NCBI GenBank assembly: GCA_016342745.1
Contig: JAEINT010000005.1
Location: 1-64,000, forward strand
DNA: 64,000 nucleotides
Reading direction: 5' to 3'
Source: Labilibaculum sp.
Lineage (GTDB): Bacteria > Bacteroidota > Bacteroidia > Bacteroidales > Marinifilaceae
Below, piece by piece: positions 18,878 through 27,267 of this stretch. The notes under the pieces were generated by a model. The model saw only the letters and a list, made by a program, of their open reading frames with translations. It made no database searches and had not been told where the DNA came from. Within the stretch, counting starts at the first letter, position 1, and each line of letters opens with the position of its first letter. The translations under genes were made by a program, and so were the position numbers.

Positions 18878-20593
18878 ATGAATATTAGGCGGATGAGAGT
18901 TGTGAGAAAATTAGTGGAAAGTTCTATTTGTATTTTGTTGTTTTTTATGGTGGCCTGTTCCAACCCTAAAATTGAACAAGTACAATATGAAGATATTTAT
19001 AGCGGAGTTGAGTTTAAAATGCCTAAGGTTATTGAACCTGATTTTCCGAAATATACGGTTTCAATACTGGAGTATAATGCCGTATCGAATGGCTTGGAAT
19101 TAAATACTAAAGCCATAAATGATGCTATAAATGATGTTGCGGAAAATGGAGGAGGTACAGTGGTAATTCCTAAGGGAATTTGGATGACTGGGCCGATTGT
19201 TCTACAATCAAACGTTAATTTATGTGCAGAAGAGGGTGCATTAGTTGTTTTTAGCCCTGATAAAAGTCAATATCCATTAATCGAAAGTAGTTTCGAAGGA
19301 TTAAATACGGTTCGCTGTCAAGCTCCAATCTATGGCTTAAATTTGGAAAATATTGCCATTACAGGAAAAGGAATTTTTGATGGTTCTGGAGGAGCATGGA
19401 GACATGTGAAGAAGGATAAGGTTTCGCCATCTAAATGGGAGGAATTAGTAGCTTCAGGTGGAGTTGTGAGCGAGAGTAAAGAAGAATGGTACCCTTCGGC
19501 AAGCTATAAAAAGGGAGTAGAAACGAGTGATATGAATGTCCCGGTAAAATATGATAATAAGGAAGATTATAATGACATAAAAGACTTCCTGCGTCCGGTA
19601 ATGGTGAACCTTGTAAAATGTAATAAAGTTTTAATTGATGGACCTGTATTTCAAAATTCTCCGGCTTGGAATATTCATCCACTGATGTGTGAGAATTTAA
19701 CAGTGCGAAATATTGTAGTTCGCAACCCTTGGTATTCTCAGAATGGAGATGGTATTGATATTGAATCATGTAAAAACAGTGTATTGTATAATTCATCGTT
19801 TGATGTAGGTGATGATGCAATCTGTATAAAATCGGGTAAAAATAAAGATGGTCGTGAACGAGGTATGCCAAACGAAAACCTAATTGTTAAGAATTGTATT
19901 GTATACCATGGTCATGGAGGTGTAACCGTAGGGAGTGAGATGTCAGGTGGAGTTAAAAACTTGCATGTTTCAGGATGTACATTTATTGGAACCGATGTAG
20001 GATTAAGATTTAAAAGTACAAGAGGAAGAGGAGGAATTGTTGAAAACATTTACATCTCTGATATTAGTATGATAGATATTCCAACTAATGCCATTTCGTT
20101 TAATATGTATTATGGAGGATTATCAGTTTCAGAAATGCTAAGTCAGAAGAGTACGAAAGAGGAGACACTAGTATGTGAAATTACTGAAGAAACTCCACAG
20201 TTTAAAAATATTAGTATTCGGAATATATCCTGTAAGGGAGCTAATCAAGCAATTTATTTGCAAGGATTGCCTGAAATGAATCTGAAAAATGTATCCCTGG
20301 AGAATATCGATATAAAAGCTAAAAAAGGTTTAACATGTATAGATGTGGATGGGATTGAAATTAACAATTTGAATTTAAAAGTAGATGTTAAGCCAGCTCT
20401 AGAATTTGTTAATACTAAAAATGCGAAGATTACAGGATTAATTTTGCCAGATTTTTTAGAGTCTTCAATCGCTATTAAGGGAAAAGAAACAGAGAATTTT
20501 TCTATAAATATGATATCAAAAGTAGCTAAGGAAAATGTTTTGATATTGGATGATACCGTAGATGAAAATAGTATTGAGTTAACAGTAAATTAG
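18878..20593 (+). CDS. GH28 polygalacturonase-type glycoside hydrolase (second copy)
   Basis: A roughly 571-residue GH28 beta-helix protein, paralogous to the first GH28 here but longer, with an N-terminal extension of about 60 residues after the lipobox (FFMVACSNP). Active-site residues, numbered from 18878: N289-G290-D291, G311-D312-D313, G345-H346-G347, and an Arg-Phe-Lys motif in place of the usual Arg-Ile-Lys. The frame is open back to a GTG at 18854; ATGs at 18878 and 18893 both give a lipoprotein signal. A ~40-residue insertion with SASYKKGVETSD precedes the core. The lipid anchor suggests a periplasmic or surface location, and the two GH28s probably split endo/exo or substrate preference. 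Confidence 0.9.
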   Translation: MNIRRMRVVRKLVESSICILLFFMVACSNPKIEQVQYEDIYSGVEFKMPKVIEPDFPKYTVSILEYNAVSNGLELNTKAINDAINDVAENGGGTVVIPKGIWMTGPIVLQSNVNLCAEEGALVVFSPDKSQYPLIESSFEGLNTVRCQAPIYGLNLENIAITGKGIFDGSGGAWRHVKKDKVSPSKWEELVASGGVVSESKEEWYPSASYKKGVETSDMNVPVKYDNKEDYNDIKDFLRPVMVNLVKCNKVLIDGPVFQNSPAWNIHPLMCENLTVRNIVVRNPWYSQNGDGIDIESCKNSVLYNSSFDVGDDAICIKSGKNKDGRERGMPNENLIVKNCIVYHGHGGVTVGSEMSGGVKNLHVSGCTFIGTDVGLRFKSTRGRGGIVENIYISDISMIDIPTNAISFNMYYGGLSVSEMLSQKSTKEETLVCEITEETPQFKNISIRNISCKGANQAIYLQGLPEMNLKNVSLENIDIKAKKGLTCIDVDGIEINNLNLKVDVKPALEFVNTKNAKITGLILPDFLESSIAIKGKETENFSINMISKVAKENVLILDDTVDENSIELTVN

Positions 20594-20627
20594 ATGAGTG
20601 TTAGGCCCTTGAAGTAACAGTTCAAAG

Positions 20628-22265
20628 ATGAAGGCAAATATATATATCATTCTTTCTGTATTTATAATTTGTGCTTGTAACCAGCCCGAAATTACTAAGT
20701 CTACTTATCAGGGAGTTAATGTTACATTAAAAAGTCCTGATAATGGAGATGGAACTTATACCAATCCAATAATTCAGGCAGACTATTCAGATCCTGATGT
20801 TGTCAAAGTGGGCGATAACTTTTTTATGACGGCATCAAGTTTCGCCTGCACACCAGGACTACCAATTCTGCATTCAAAAGATTTGGTTAATTGGCAGTTG
20901 ATAGGTAGTGCTTGTTTGTCAGTATATCCCAAACAACATTATTCATCAGTTCAACATGGGAATGGGATATGGGCGCCTTCAATAAGGTATCACGAAGGAG
21001 TTTATTTCATCTTTTATGGAGATCCTGATTTTGGAATTTACATGCTTAAAGCTGATGACCCAAGTGGACCGTGGAGTGAGCCCTTATTGATTAAAAAAGC
21101 CAAAGGCTGGATCGATCCTTGCCCATTTTGGGACGATGATGGAAATGCGTATTTAGTGCATGCTTACGCTGGATCTAGAGCCGGGATGAAAAGTGTATTG
21201 GCGGTTAATAAAATGGAAACTGACGGGAGTGCCATTTTGGATGATGGTGTATTGGTTTTTGATGGACATTTTGATCATCCTACCGTGGAAGGACCAAAGT
21301 TCCATAAAAGGAATGGATATTATTACATATTTGCTCCTGCTGGTGGAGTAAGTACCGGATGGCAATTGGTCTTAAGGTCCAAAAATATTTATGGGCCATA
21401 TGAAGAAAAGATTGTAATGCAGCAAGGAAACACGACTGTTAATGGACCACATCAGGGAGCATGGGTTGCATTAGAGAACGAAGAAGACTGGTTCATACAT
21501 TTTCAGGATCAAGAAGCTTATGGTCGAGTTTTACACCTTCAGCCCATGAAGTGGATTAATGATTGGCCGATTATCGGAAAGGAGCAAAACGGAATAGGAG
21601 AACCGGTAACAACTTTTAAGAAGCCTGAAATTGAATTCTTAAATTCTATTAGTCCGGTAGGGATGAATAATGAATTTAATGGAGAACCCGATCTTTTATG
21701 GCAATGGAATGCCAATAAAGGGTTGGATTGGGGAATGAGTTTTCCATCCAATGGAGTTTATAGGATTTACTGCCAAGAGTCCCCTGATAAATATTCCAAT
21801 TTATGGGATATTCCTTCACTGTATCTTCAAAAGTTACCTGCCAGATCTTTTGAAGTAACTGCTAAGCTTAAAGTTAAACTATTGAATGATGGAGAAAGGT
21901 GCGGTTTTATAATATTCGGAATGGATTATGCAGGTGTTGAAATTAGAAACAATGAAGGGCAATTAGTGACCAGATTTTTTAAATGTATTAATGCACGTTC
22001 AGGTGCAAAGGAGCAACATTCCAAAGTAAGCTTAATGGAAGAAACCGATTGTTACATTAAATTAAAGGTTTCTGAAGGAGCATTTTGCAAATTATATCTT
22101 TCCACTGATGGTGAAAACTTCAACTCTTTGGGTGAAGATTTTGAAGCGAAACCGGGTAGGTGGATTGGTAGTAAGTTTGGCTTTTTTGCTCAAAAATTAA
22201 ATCCTATTAATGATTCTGGCTGGCTGGACATTGATTGGGTGAGGTATCAGTTTAAAAACGATTAA
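20628..22265 (+). CDS. GH43 family glycoside hydrolase with C-terminal beta-sandwich
   Basis: A 545-residue lipoprotein (lipobox IICAC) with an N-terminal five-bladed GH43 propeller (about 40-350) and a C-terminal concanavalin-like domain (about 360-540) of the beta-xylosidase type. The three catalytic acids are visible: the base in DYSDPDVV, the pKa-modulating Asp in WIDPCPFWDDDGNAY, and the acid Glu in TVEGPKFHKRNG. Such enzymes are beta-xylosidases or alpha-L-arabinofuranosidases. In this pectin context it would trim xylose (xylogalacturonan) or arabinose side chains. It is 34 bases after the second GH28 and 12 bases before the DUF4861 gene. Confidence 0.92.
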   Translation: MKANIYIILSVFIICACNQPEITKSTYQGVNVTLKSPDNGDGTYTNPIIQADYSDPDVVKVGDNFFMTASSFACTPGLPILHSKDLVNWQLIGSACLSVYPKQHYSSVQHGNGIWAPSIRYHEGVYFIFYGDPDFGIYMLKADDPSGPWSEPLLIKKAKGWIDPCPFWDDDGNAYLVHAYAGSRAGMKSVLAVNKMETDGSAILDDGVLVFDGHFDHPTVEGPKFHKRNGYYYIFAPAGGVSTGWQLVLRSKNIYGPYEEKIVMQQGNTTVNGPHQGAWVALENEEDWFIHFQDQEAYGRVLHLQPMKWINDWPIIGKEQNGIGEPVTTFKKPEIEFLNSISPVGMNNEFNGEPDLLWQWNANKGLDWGMSFPSNGVYRIYCQESPDKYSNLWDIPSLYLQKLPARSFEVTAKLKVKLLNDGERCGFIIFGMDYAGVEIRNNEGQLVTRFFKCINARSGAKEQHSKVSLMEETDCYIKLKVSEGAFCKLYLSTDGENFNSLGEDFEAKPGRWIGSKFGFFAQKLNPINDSGWLDIDWVRYQFKND

Positions 22266-22277
22266 AATATACAAACG

Positions 22278-23519
22278 ATGAGTAAGGAATTAAAGTATTC
22301 TTGGATAATAGTATTGTCATTTTTATTAGCATCATGCAGTTCAAATAATTTAGACATCATCAGTAATTTGACCGTTGTAAATGAGTCGAATTCTGATTTT
22401 AACGGTGTATTCGAAGTTAATATCGCTGATATTCCAAATTTTGATGAAGTAAACAATGCAATTGCTTTTAAAGGAGAAATTCCTATTGCAACACAATGGT
22501 GCGATAAGAATGGAGATGGTACAATTGATGTACTTTGTGTTAAGTTGGATGCAAAGGCTAAATCTCACACTAATATTTCGATTGCAAAATCAGAAAATAC
22601 AAGTAAATACAATAATTTCAAACCAGAAACGCAAGCTGAACTGTGGCATAAAACAACAGGTAAGTTTAAGAATGGTAAATATGTTGGAGGAGGAAATTTT
22701 TCAAAATTTGATTCGCTACGTGTACCGAATGGGTTTTCTGACCATGCCTATTTTATAAAATATGAAGGACCTGGATGGGAATCGGATAAAGTAGGATACC
22801 GTTTGTATCTGGACTGGCGCAATGCTATCGATGTATTTGGGAAACAAGTTTCAGAGCCAATATTAGAAGGTGTTGGAATGGATGGTTATGAGAGTTATCA
22901 TCATCTGCAAGATTGGGGAATGGATGTATTGAAAGTTGGGAAATCTTTAGGAATTGGATCAACTGGATTTTGGGATGGTGAAAAGGCTGTTCGTGTCGAA
23001 AAGACCGATAGTGTGATTTGCAGAATACTTTCAAGTGGAATTTTGCGTTCACAGGTTCAAATATGGTATAATGGATGGGATTTTAATAATTCAAAAGTTG
23101 ATTTGGTTTCTGTAAAATCTATTGATGCTGGTAGTCGCATGACTCATGAGCATCTCGTTTTCAACAAGCCTGTTAAAGATATTTGTACAGGTATTCGGAA
23201 AGAACCAAATACACAATTAATAAACTTACTAAGTCCGGATAAAACCTGGGGGTGTATTGCAACTTGGGGAAAGCAAAGTCTGAACGATGATATGCTTGGC
23301 TTAGGTATTATTTATTCGATGAATCAAAAACCAATCCTAACCGAAGATGAGAACAGTCATGTTGTTGTTTTTGAAGAAGAAGGGAAGGAATTTAATTATT
23401 ATTTTTTAGCAGCTTGGGAACGTGAAAAGGATGGTGTTAAAACTAAAGAAGAATTTATAAAATACCTGAAAGAGCAATTACACAGGATGGAGAAGCCTCT
23501 TTTGGTTGTTAAAAATTAA
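22278..23519 (+). CDS. DUF4861 lipoprotein of unknown function
   Basis: A 413-residue lipoprotein (lipobox LLASC) that I recognise as a DUF4861 protein from the N-terminal LTVVNESNSDF, the WCDKNGDGTIDVLCV segment and the middle EGPGWESDKVGYRLYLDWRNAIDVFGK and SYHHLQDWGMDVLKVG blocks. The last two resemble the ligand-facing strands of galactose-mutarotase-like beta-sandwiches. No catalytic activity is established from sequence. DUF4861 genes are often found in Bacteroidota pectin loci, and here the gene is embedded between GH43 and two esterases with gaps under 30 bases, which points to a role in pectin side-chain or acidic oligosaccharide processing (inference). Family assignment is from memory of the motifs. 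Confidence 0.8.
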   Translation: MSKELKYSWIIVLSFLLASCSSNNLDIISNLTVVNESNSDFNGVFEVNIADIPNFDEVNNAIAFKGEIPIATQWCDKNGDGTIDVLCVKLDAKAKSHTNISIAKSENTSKYNNFKPETQAELWHKTTGKFKNGKYVGGGNFSKFDSLRVPNGFSDHAYFIKYEGPGWESDKVGYRLYLDWRNAIDVFGKQVSEPILEGVGMDGYESYHHLQDWGMDVLKVGKSLGIGSTGFWDGEKAVRVEKTDSVICRILSSGILRSQVQIWYNGWDFNNSKVDLVSVKSIDAGSRMTHEHLVFNKPVKDICTGIRKEPNTQLINLLSPDKTWGCIATWGKQSLNDDMLGLGIIYSMNQKPILTEDENSHVVVFEEEGKEFNYYFLAAWEREKDGVKTKEEFIKYLKEQLHRMEKPLLVVKN

Positions 23520-23547
23520 TGGGATCTGATTAAATATAATTCGAGAA

Positions 23548-24492
23548 ATGAAATGCATTGGTTGTATCATTCTTGTGCTGTTGTTTACAATTTTCACAAG
23601 TAAAAGTCAGGTGAATAATGTAAAAGACACCTCTTACACCATATATTCAGCTTGGAAAAAGTTAAAGAAAGAATACCCGAATGTACTTATTGCGAAAACT
23701 CAAGAATCTGCTGAGCTTGTTTTAATGCCAGATCAGGTTTATGCATGTCGAGGCCAAAGGTTATTGAGTTTAGATCTTTGGCTTCCAAATAGAGATTTGA
23801 ATAGCTCAAAGGCTTTGGTCATCATGATTCATGGTGGTGGTTGGCGTTCTGGAAATAAATCAATGTTAGCACCTCTGGCTAAAAAAATTGCTAAAGGTGG
23901 TTATGCCGCAGCTTCATTAGAATATCGGCTATCACATGAGGCTATATATCCTGCTGCGATTAATGACATCAAAGATGCTATTGGGTATTTAAGGCGAAAC
24001 AAAAATACATATGGAATTGATACATCTAAAATAGTGATTTTAGGTTGCTCAGCGGGTGCAACATTAGCAAGTTTAGTGGCCGTTTTGGAGAACAATAAAA
24101 ACAAAGATTTACCTCGAATAAAGGCTCTGATTAATATTGATGGTGTTGTTGATTTAACTGATCCTAATGAGAGTGGTAAAGACAGTTGCCCCGACAAGCC
24201 ATCGGCAGCGGCAATGTTTTTGGGTTGTACTTACAAGGAGAGTCCTGAGTTATGGCTAGAATCCTCAGCAATCATGCATGTTGGAGTAAATTCTCCAGAA
24301 GCTCTTTTTATAAATAGTACAGTTCCTCGTTTTCATGCAGGTCGTGATCAATTTGTAAGCGTATTGATGAAAAATAAAATTTATCATGAGGTACATACCG
24401 TTGACGATTCACCTCACACTTTTTGGTTGTTTGATCCTTGGTTTGAAAAGACATCAACGTACATTATTGATTTTTTAAATAGAAGATTATGA
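23548..24492 (+). CDS. Secreted alpha/beta-hydrolase, probable pectin acetyl- or acyl-esterase
   Basis: A 314-residue alpha/beta-hydrolase of the esterase/lipase (HSL-like) class with a cleavable signal peptide (about 1-20). The oxyanion-hole motif is MIHGGGWRSGN and the nucleophile elbow is GCSAGA, with Cys where most relatives have Asp or Gly. The catalytic His is in DDSPHTFWLFDPW and the Asp probably in HAGRDQFV. Enzymes of this type in polysaccharide loci remove acetyl or other ester groups. Its last four bases (ATGA) overlap the start of the next CE8-like gene, so the two esterases are translationally coupled and likely act on the same substrate. The exact ester is unknown. Confidence 0.82.
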   Translation: MKCIGCIILVLLFTIFTSKSQVNNVKDTSYTIYSAWKKLKKEYPNVLIAKTQESAELVLMPDQVYACRGQRLLSLDLWLPNRDLNSSKALVIMIHGGGWRSGNKSMLAPLAKKIAKGGYAAASLEYRLSHEAIYPAAINDIKDAIGYLRRNKNTYGIDTSKIVILGCSAGATLASLVAVLENNKNKDLPRIKALINIDGVVDLTDPNESGKDSCPDKPSAAAMFLGCTYKESPELWLESSAIMHVGVNSPEALFINSTVPRFHAGRDQFVSVLMKNKIYHEVHTVDDSPHTFWLFDPWFEKTSTYIIDFLNRRL

Positions 24493-25715
24493 AAGCAATT
24501 TATTTAATCATTATTCTGGTCTTATGTCATGGTTTTGTTCGTGCAAATTCAAATGCAGATGTCATTGTTGCTGCAGATGGTACAGGCGATTTTAAAACAC
24601 TGACCGAGGCAATTAATAATCTGCCTTATTACAATTATCAACGCTTGATTTTATTTGTAAAAAATGGGATTTATAATGAGAAAATTAGAATTGAGAGAGA
24701 TTATTTAACAATAAAAGGAGAGAGTAGGGATAGTACAATTATTCAGTATTCTCAATTACGGGAAGATTGGGAAAGCAATAAGGATCATATTGGACCAGCA
24801 GTAATTAATATTCATGCAGATGATATTATTTTAGATCATCTGACCATACGTAATACTCAGCCGAAAATTGGACCGCATGCGTTTACCATATTAGGAAATG
24901 GTACCAGAACAATAATAACCAATTGTAATGTTACTAGTAATGGTGGAGATACAGTTTCTCTGTGGAATTACAAGCATGGTATGTATTATCATGACAATTG
25001 CTATTTTGAAGGAGCTGTTGATTTTGTTTGTCCGCGAGGATGGTGTTACATTTCGAATTCCAAATTTAAGGAATTGCTTAATACGGCTGCAATATGGCAT
25101 GCAGCTCAACAAAATAAGGATCAGAAGTTTGTTTTGAAAAATTGTGAGTTTTTTGGTGTTGATAGTTTCTATTTGGCACGTCATCATTATGATGCTCAGT
25201 TTTATTTTATAGACTGTACATTTCCTTCTTTATTAAGAGATAAGCCAATTGAGCATGTGGTGTATAAGGGGAAGCCAGAAAAGACTCGTCCATACCTATA
25301 TGGAGACAGATATTACTTTGATAATTGTAAGCAAATTGGAGAGAGTTATGGATGGTTCGAAGATAATCTTCAAACAATTGAGTTAACTCCGGAGGCTATA
25401 ACACCAGAATGGACATTTGATAAAAAATGGAATCCGATTGATACTTCAAATCTCATAATCAGTAGGAAAGAAGTGAAAGGGAAATCACTTTTTCTATGGT
25501 TTGATGAAATTGTTATGCCTGAAGGTGATCTGATAATTCAATTACCATCAGGTAAAAAGGTTCGATATTTTTCTGGTGGAGGTTGGAAACGTATTGAATT
25601 AAGAGGAGATGGTAGACTTAGCTCTGAAGATGCAATTGGGGAGTTAAAACTAGTTCAAGGAAATATAAAAAGTGTAATTGCAACAATCGAAGCAAGATAT
25701 TTAATTAAGCACTAA
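24489..25715 (+). CDS. Atypical CE8 pectinesterase-like protein
   Basis: A 408-residue secreted protein with the CE8 beta-helix (VAADGTGDFKTLTEAINNLP at about 25-45), but with a changed active-site neighbourhood. The usual Q-D-T-L-Y is GGDTVSLW (Asp154), the second Asp is kept in AVDFVCPRGW (Asp178), and the L-G-R-P-W motif is YLARHHYDA (Arg231, then His-His instead of Pro-Trp). Thus both Asp and the Arg remain but the conserved Trp is lost. A C-terminal extension (about 310-408) forms an extra beta-rich domain not found in plant-type enzymes. It overlaps the upstream esterase by 4 bases. It could be a methylesterase with a different substrate, such as unsaturated or short oligomers. Confidence 0.82.
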   Translation: MKAIYLIIILVLCHGFVRANSNADVIVAADGTGDFKTLTEAINNLPYYNYQRLILFVKNGIYNEKIRIERDYLTIKGESRDSTIIQYSQLREDWESNKDHIGPAVINIHADDIILDHLTIRNTQPKIGPHAFTILGNGTRTIITNCNVTSNGGDTVSLWNYKHGMYYHDNCYFEGAVDFVCPRGWCYISNSKFKELLNTAAIWHAAQQNKDQKFVLKNCEFFGVDSFYLARHHYDAQFYFIDCTFPSLLRDKPIEHVVYKGKPEKTRPYLYGDRYYFDNCKQIGESYGWFEDNLQTIELTPEAITPEWTFDKKWNPIDTSNLIISRKEVKGKSLFLWFDEIVMPEGDLIIQLPSGKKVRYFSGGGWKRIELRGDGRLSSEDAIGELKLVQGNIKSVIATIEARYLIKH

Positions 25716-25797
25716 AAAATAATGATAGGACAATCCTATTATTATAACACCTGTTTTTAGGAGGTGAAAAGATATTGATAAAGTAATTTGATTAGTT

Positions 25798-27021
25798 ATG
25801 GAATGTGATAAAAGAACAGTAGCAATAATTTGTGGAGGTGGCCCAGCTCCTGGTATTAATACGGTAATCAGTACAATTGCTAAAATATTTTTAGAGGATG
25901 ACTATAGAGTGTTAGGAATTCACAATGGATATCAAGGACTTTTATCAGATACTCCTTCATTGATAGATTTCGACTATGAAAAGGCAAATAAAATTTTTAA
26001 TAAAGGTGGTTCCGTATTGAATATGAGCCGTTTTAAACCAAAGGATAGTGATTTTAATATCAATTTTATTGCAAAGAACAATGTTAAACTTTTGGTTACT
26101 ATTGGGGGAGACGATACGGCTTCAACAGCAAATAGGTTAACAAAGTATTTGAAAACAAAAAATGTTGAAATGGTTCATATTCATGTTCCTAAAACAATAG
26201 ATAATGATCTTCCTTTACCAGATAGAAACCCAACATTTGGATTTCAATCTGCAAAAGATCAAGGAGCAAAAATAGGAAATATTATAGAAGAAGATGCTCG
26301 TACTACACAAGGTTGGTATGTTTTGTCGGCAATGGGAAGATCGGCTGGACACTTGGCTTTTGGAATTGCAACAAGTTGTCATTTTCCGATGCTGGTAATT
26401 CCTGAAATGTTTAATAAAACGAGGCCTAGCTTAGATAAAATTATCGATTTAATTGTTTCATCTATCATAAAAAGAAAGATAGAAGGAATGGAATACGGTG
26501 TAGCTATGGTGAGTGAAGGTGTTTTTCATGTTTTGGACGAGGATGAAATAAAATCTTCTGGTATTAAGTTTACTTACGACGAACATGGACATCCAGAACT
26601 TGGAAATGTAAGTAAAGCAAATATCTTTAATATTCTTCTTCAAGATAGGTTGAGAGAATTGGACTTGAAGGAGAAATCGCGACCTAATGATATGGGATAT
26701 GAATTAAGATGCTGTCGTCCTATTGGGTTTGATTTAACACTATGTTCCTTGCTAGGTACGGGAGTCAAAAAATTATTTGATGAAGGATACGATTCTTGTA
26801 TTGTTTCGGCTAACTCCAATGGTGATATTATCCCATTAATTTTATCAGATTTACAAGATGAAAATGGTAAAATTCCACCTCGACTTGTAGATATTGAGTC
26901 TGATTTTGCAAGACTTTGCATCCAAAACTTGTCTTATTTAAAAGAAGAAGATATGGTTTCAGCTAAAAAATATCTTGATGAGCCTCAAAAATATCTTTTT
27001 AAGACTATTTTGAATTGGTAA
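25798..27021 (+). CDS. 6-phosphofructokinase, pyrophosphate-type active site
   Basis: A 407-residue phosphofructokinase of the PfkA superfamily. The N-terminal nucleotide loop is ICGGGPAPGINTVIST. Two selectivity positions are of the pyrophosphate type: the second Asp in IGGDDT (about 102-107), where ATP enzymes have Gly, and Lys132 in PKTIDNDLP, where ATP enzymes have Gly. The catalytic TIDND Asp is present, as are MGRSAG and the PEMF fructose-6-phosphate site. PPi-dependent enzymes work reversibly between fructose 6-phosphate and fructose 1,6-bisphosphate in the cytoplasm. It is the last co-directional gene of the pectin locus, 82 bases after the CE8-like gene; weak hairpins in that gap make co-transcription uncertain. 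Confidence 0.9.
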   Translation: MECDKRTVAIICGGGPAPGINTVISTIAKIFLEDDYRVLGIHNGYQGLLSDTPSLIDFDYEKANKIFNKGGSVLNMSRFKPKDSDFNINFIAKNNVKLLVTIGGDDTASTANRLTKYLKTKNVEMVHIHVPKTIDNDLPLPDRNPTFGFQSAKDQGAKIGNIIEEDARTTQGWYVLSAMGRSAGHLAFGIATSCHFPMLVIPEMFNKTRPSLDKIIDLIVSSIIKRKIEGMEYGVAMVSEGVFHVLDEDEIKSSGIKFTYDEHGHPELGNVSKANIFNILLQDRLRELDLKEKSRPNDMGYELRCCRPIGFDLTLCSLLGTGVKKLFDEGYDSCIVSANSNGDIIPLILSDLQDENGKIPPRLVDIESDFARLCIQNLSYLKEEDMVSAKKYLDEPQKYLFKTILNW

Positions 27022-27212
27022 TGTTTTGAGTATCGTTGACAAGAATAAAAGTTGGCAGAATTGAATATACGTTAACCTAGCGTAATCAAATAGATTATTT
27101 TGATTCAATTTCTGTTAGGTCTGGAAAGTAAGAATTCCCTAATCATCGGTTAGAAGAGGAATTAAATAAGTACTAGTGCTTCTTATAGCAATGATAGTTT
27201 CAACTTTTGCGC

Positions 27213-27248
27213 AAAAAAATGGCGATCAATAATATTGATCGCCATTTT
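27213..27248 (-). terminator. dnaK terminator
   Basis: AAAATGGCGATCAAT (27216-27230) and its perfect complement (27234-27248) are separated by three bases. On the minus strand the helix is followed by a T7 run (27219-27213), placing a rho-independent terminator 20 bases after the dnaK stop. It may also stop read-through from the phosphofructokinase side. Confidence 0.85.
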
Positions 27249-27267
27249 GATTTTATCTGAAGTTGAA

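Noticed and set aside
19431-19871. Minus-strand frame of 146 codons opposite the second GH28 gene
   Set aside because: His/Tyr-rich shadow of the beta-helix repeats, no start signal or family.
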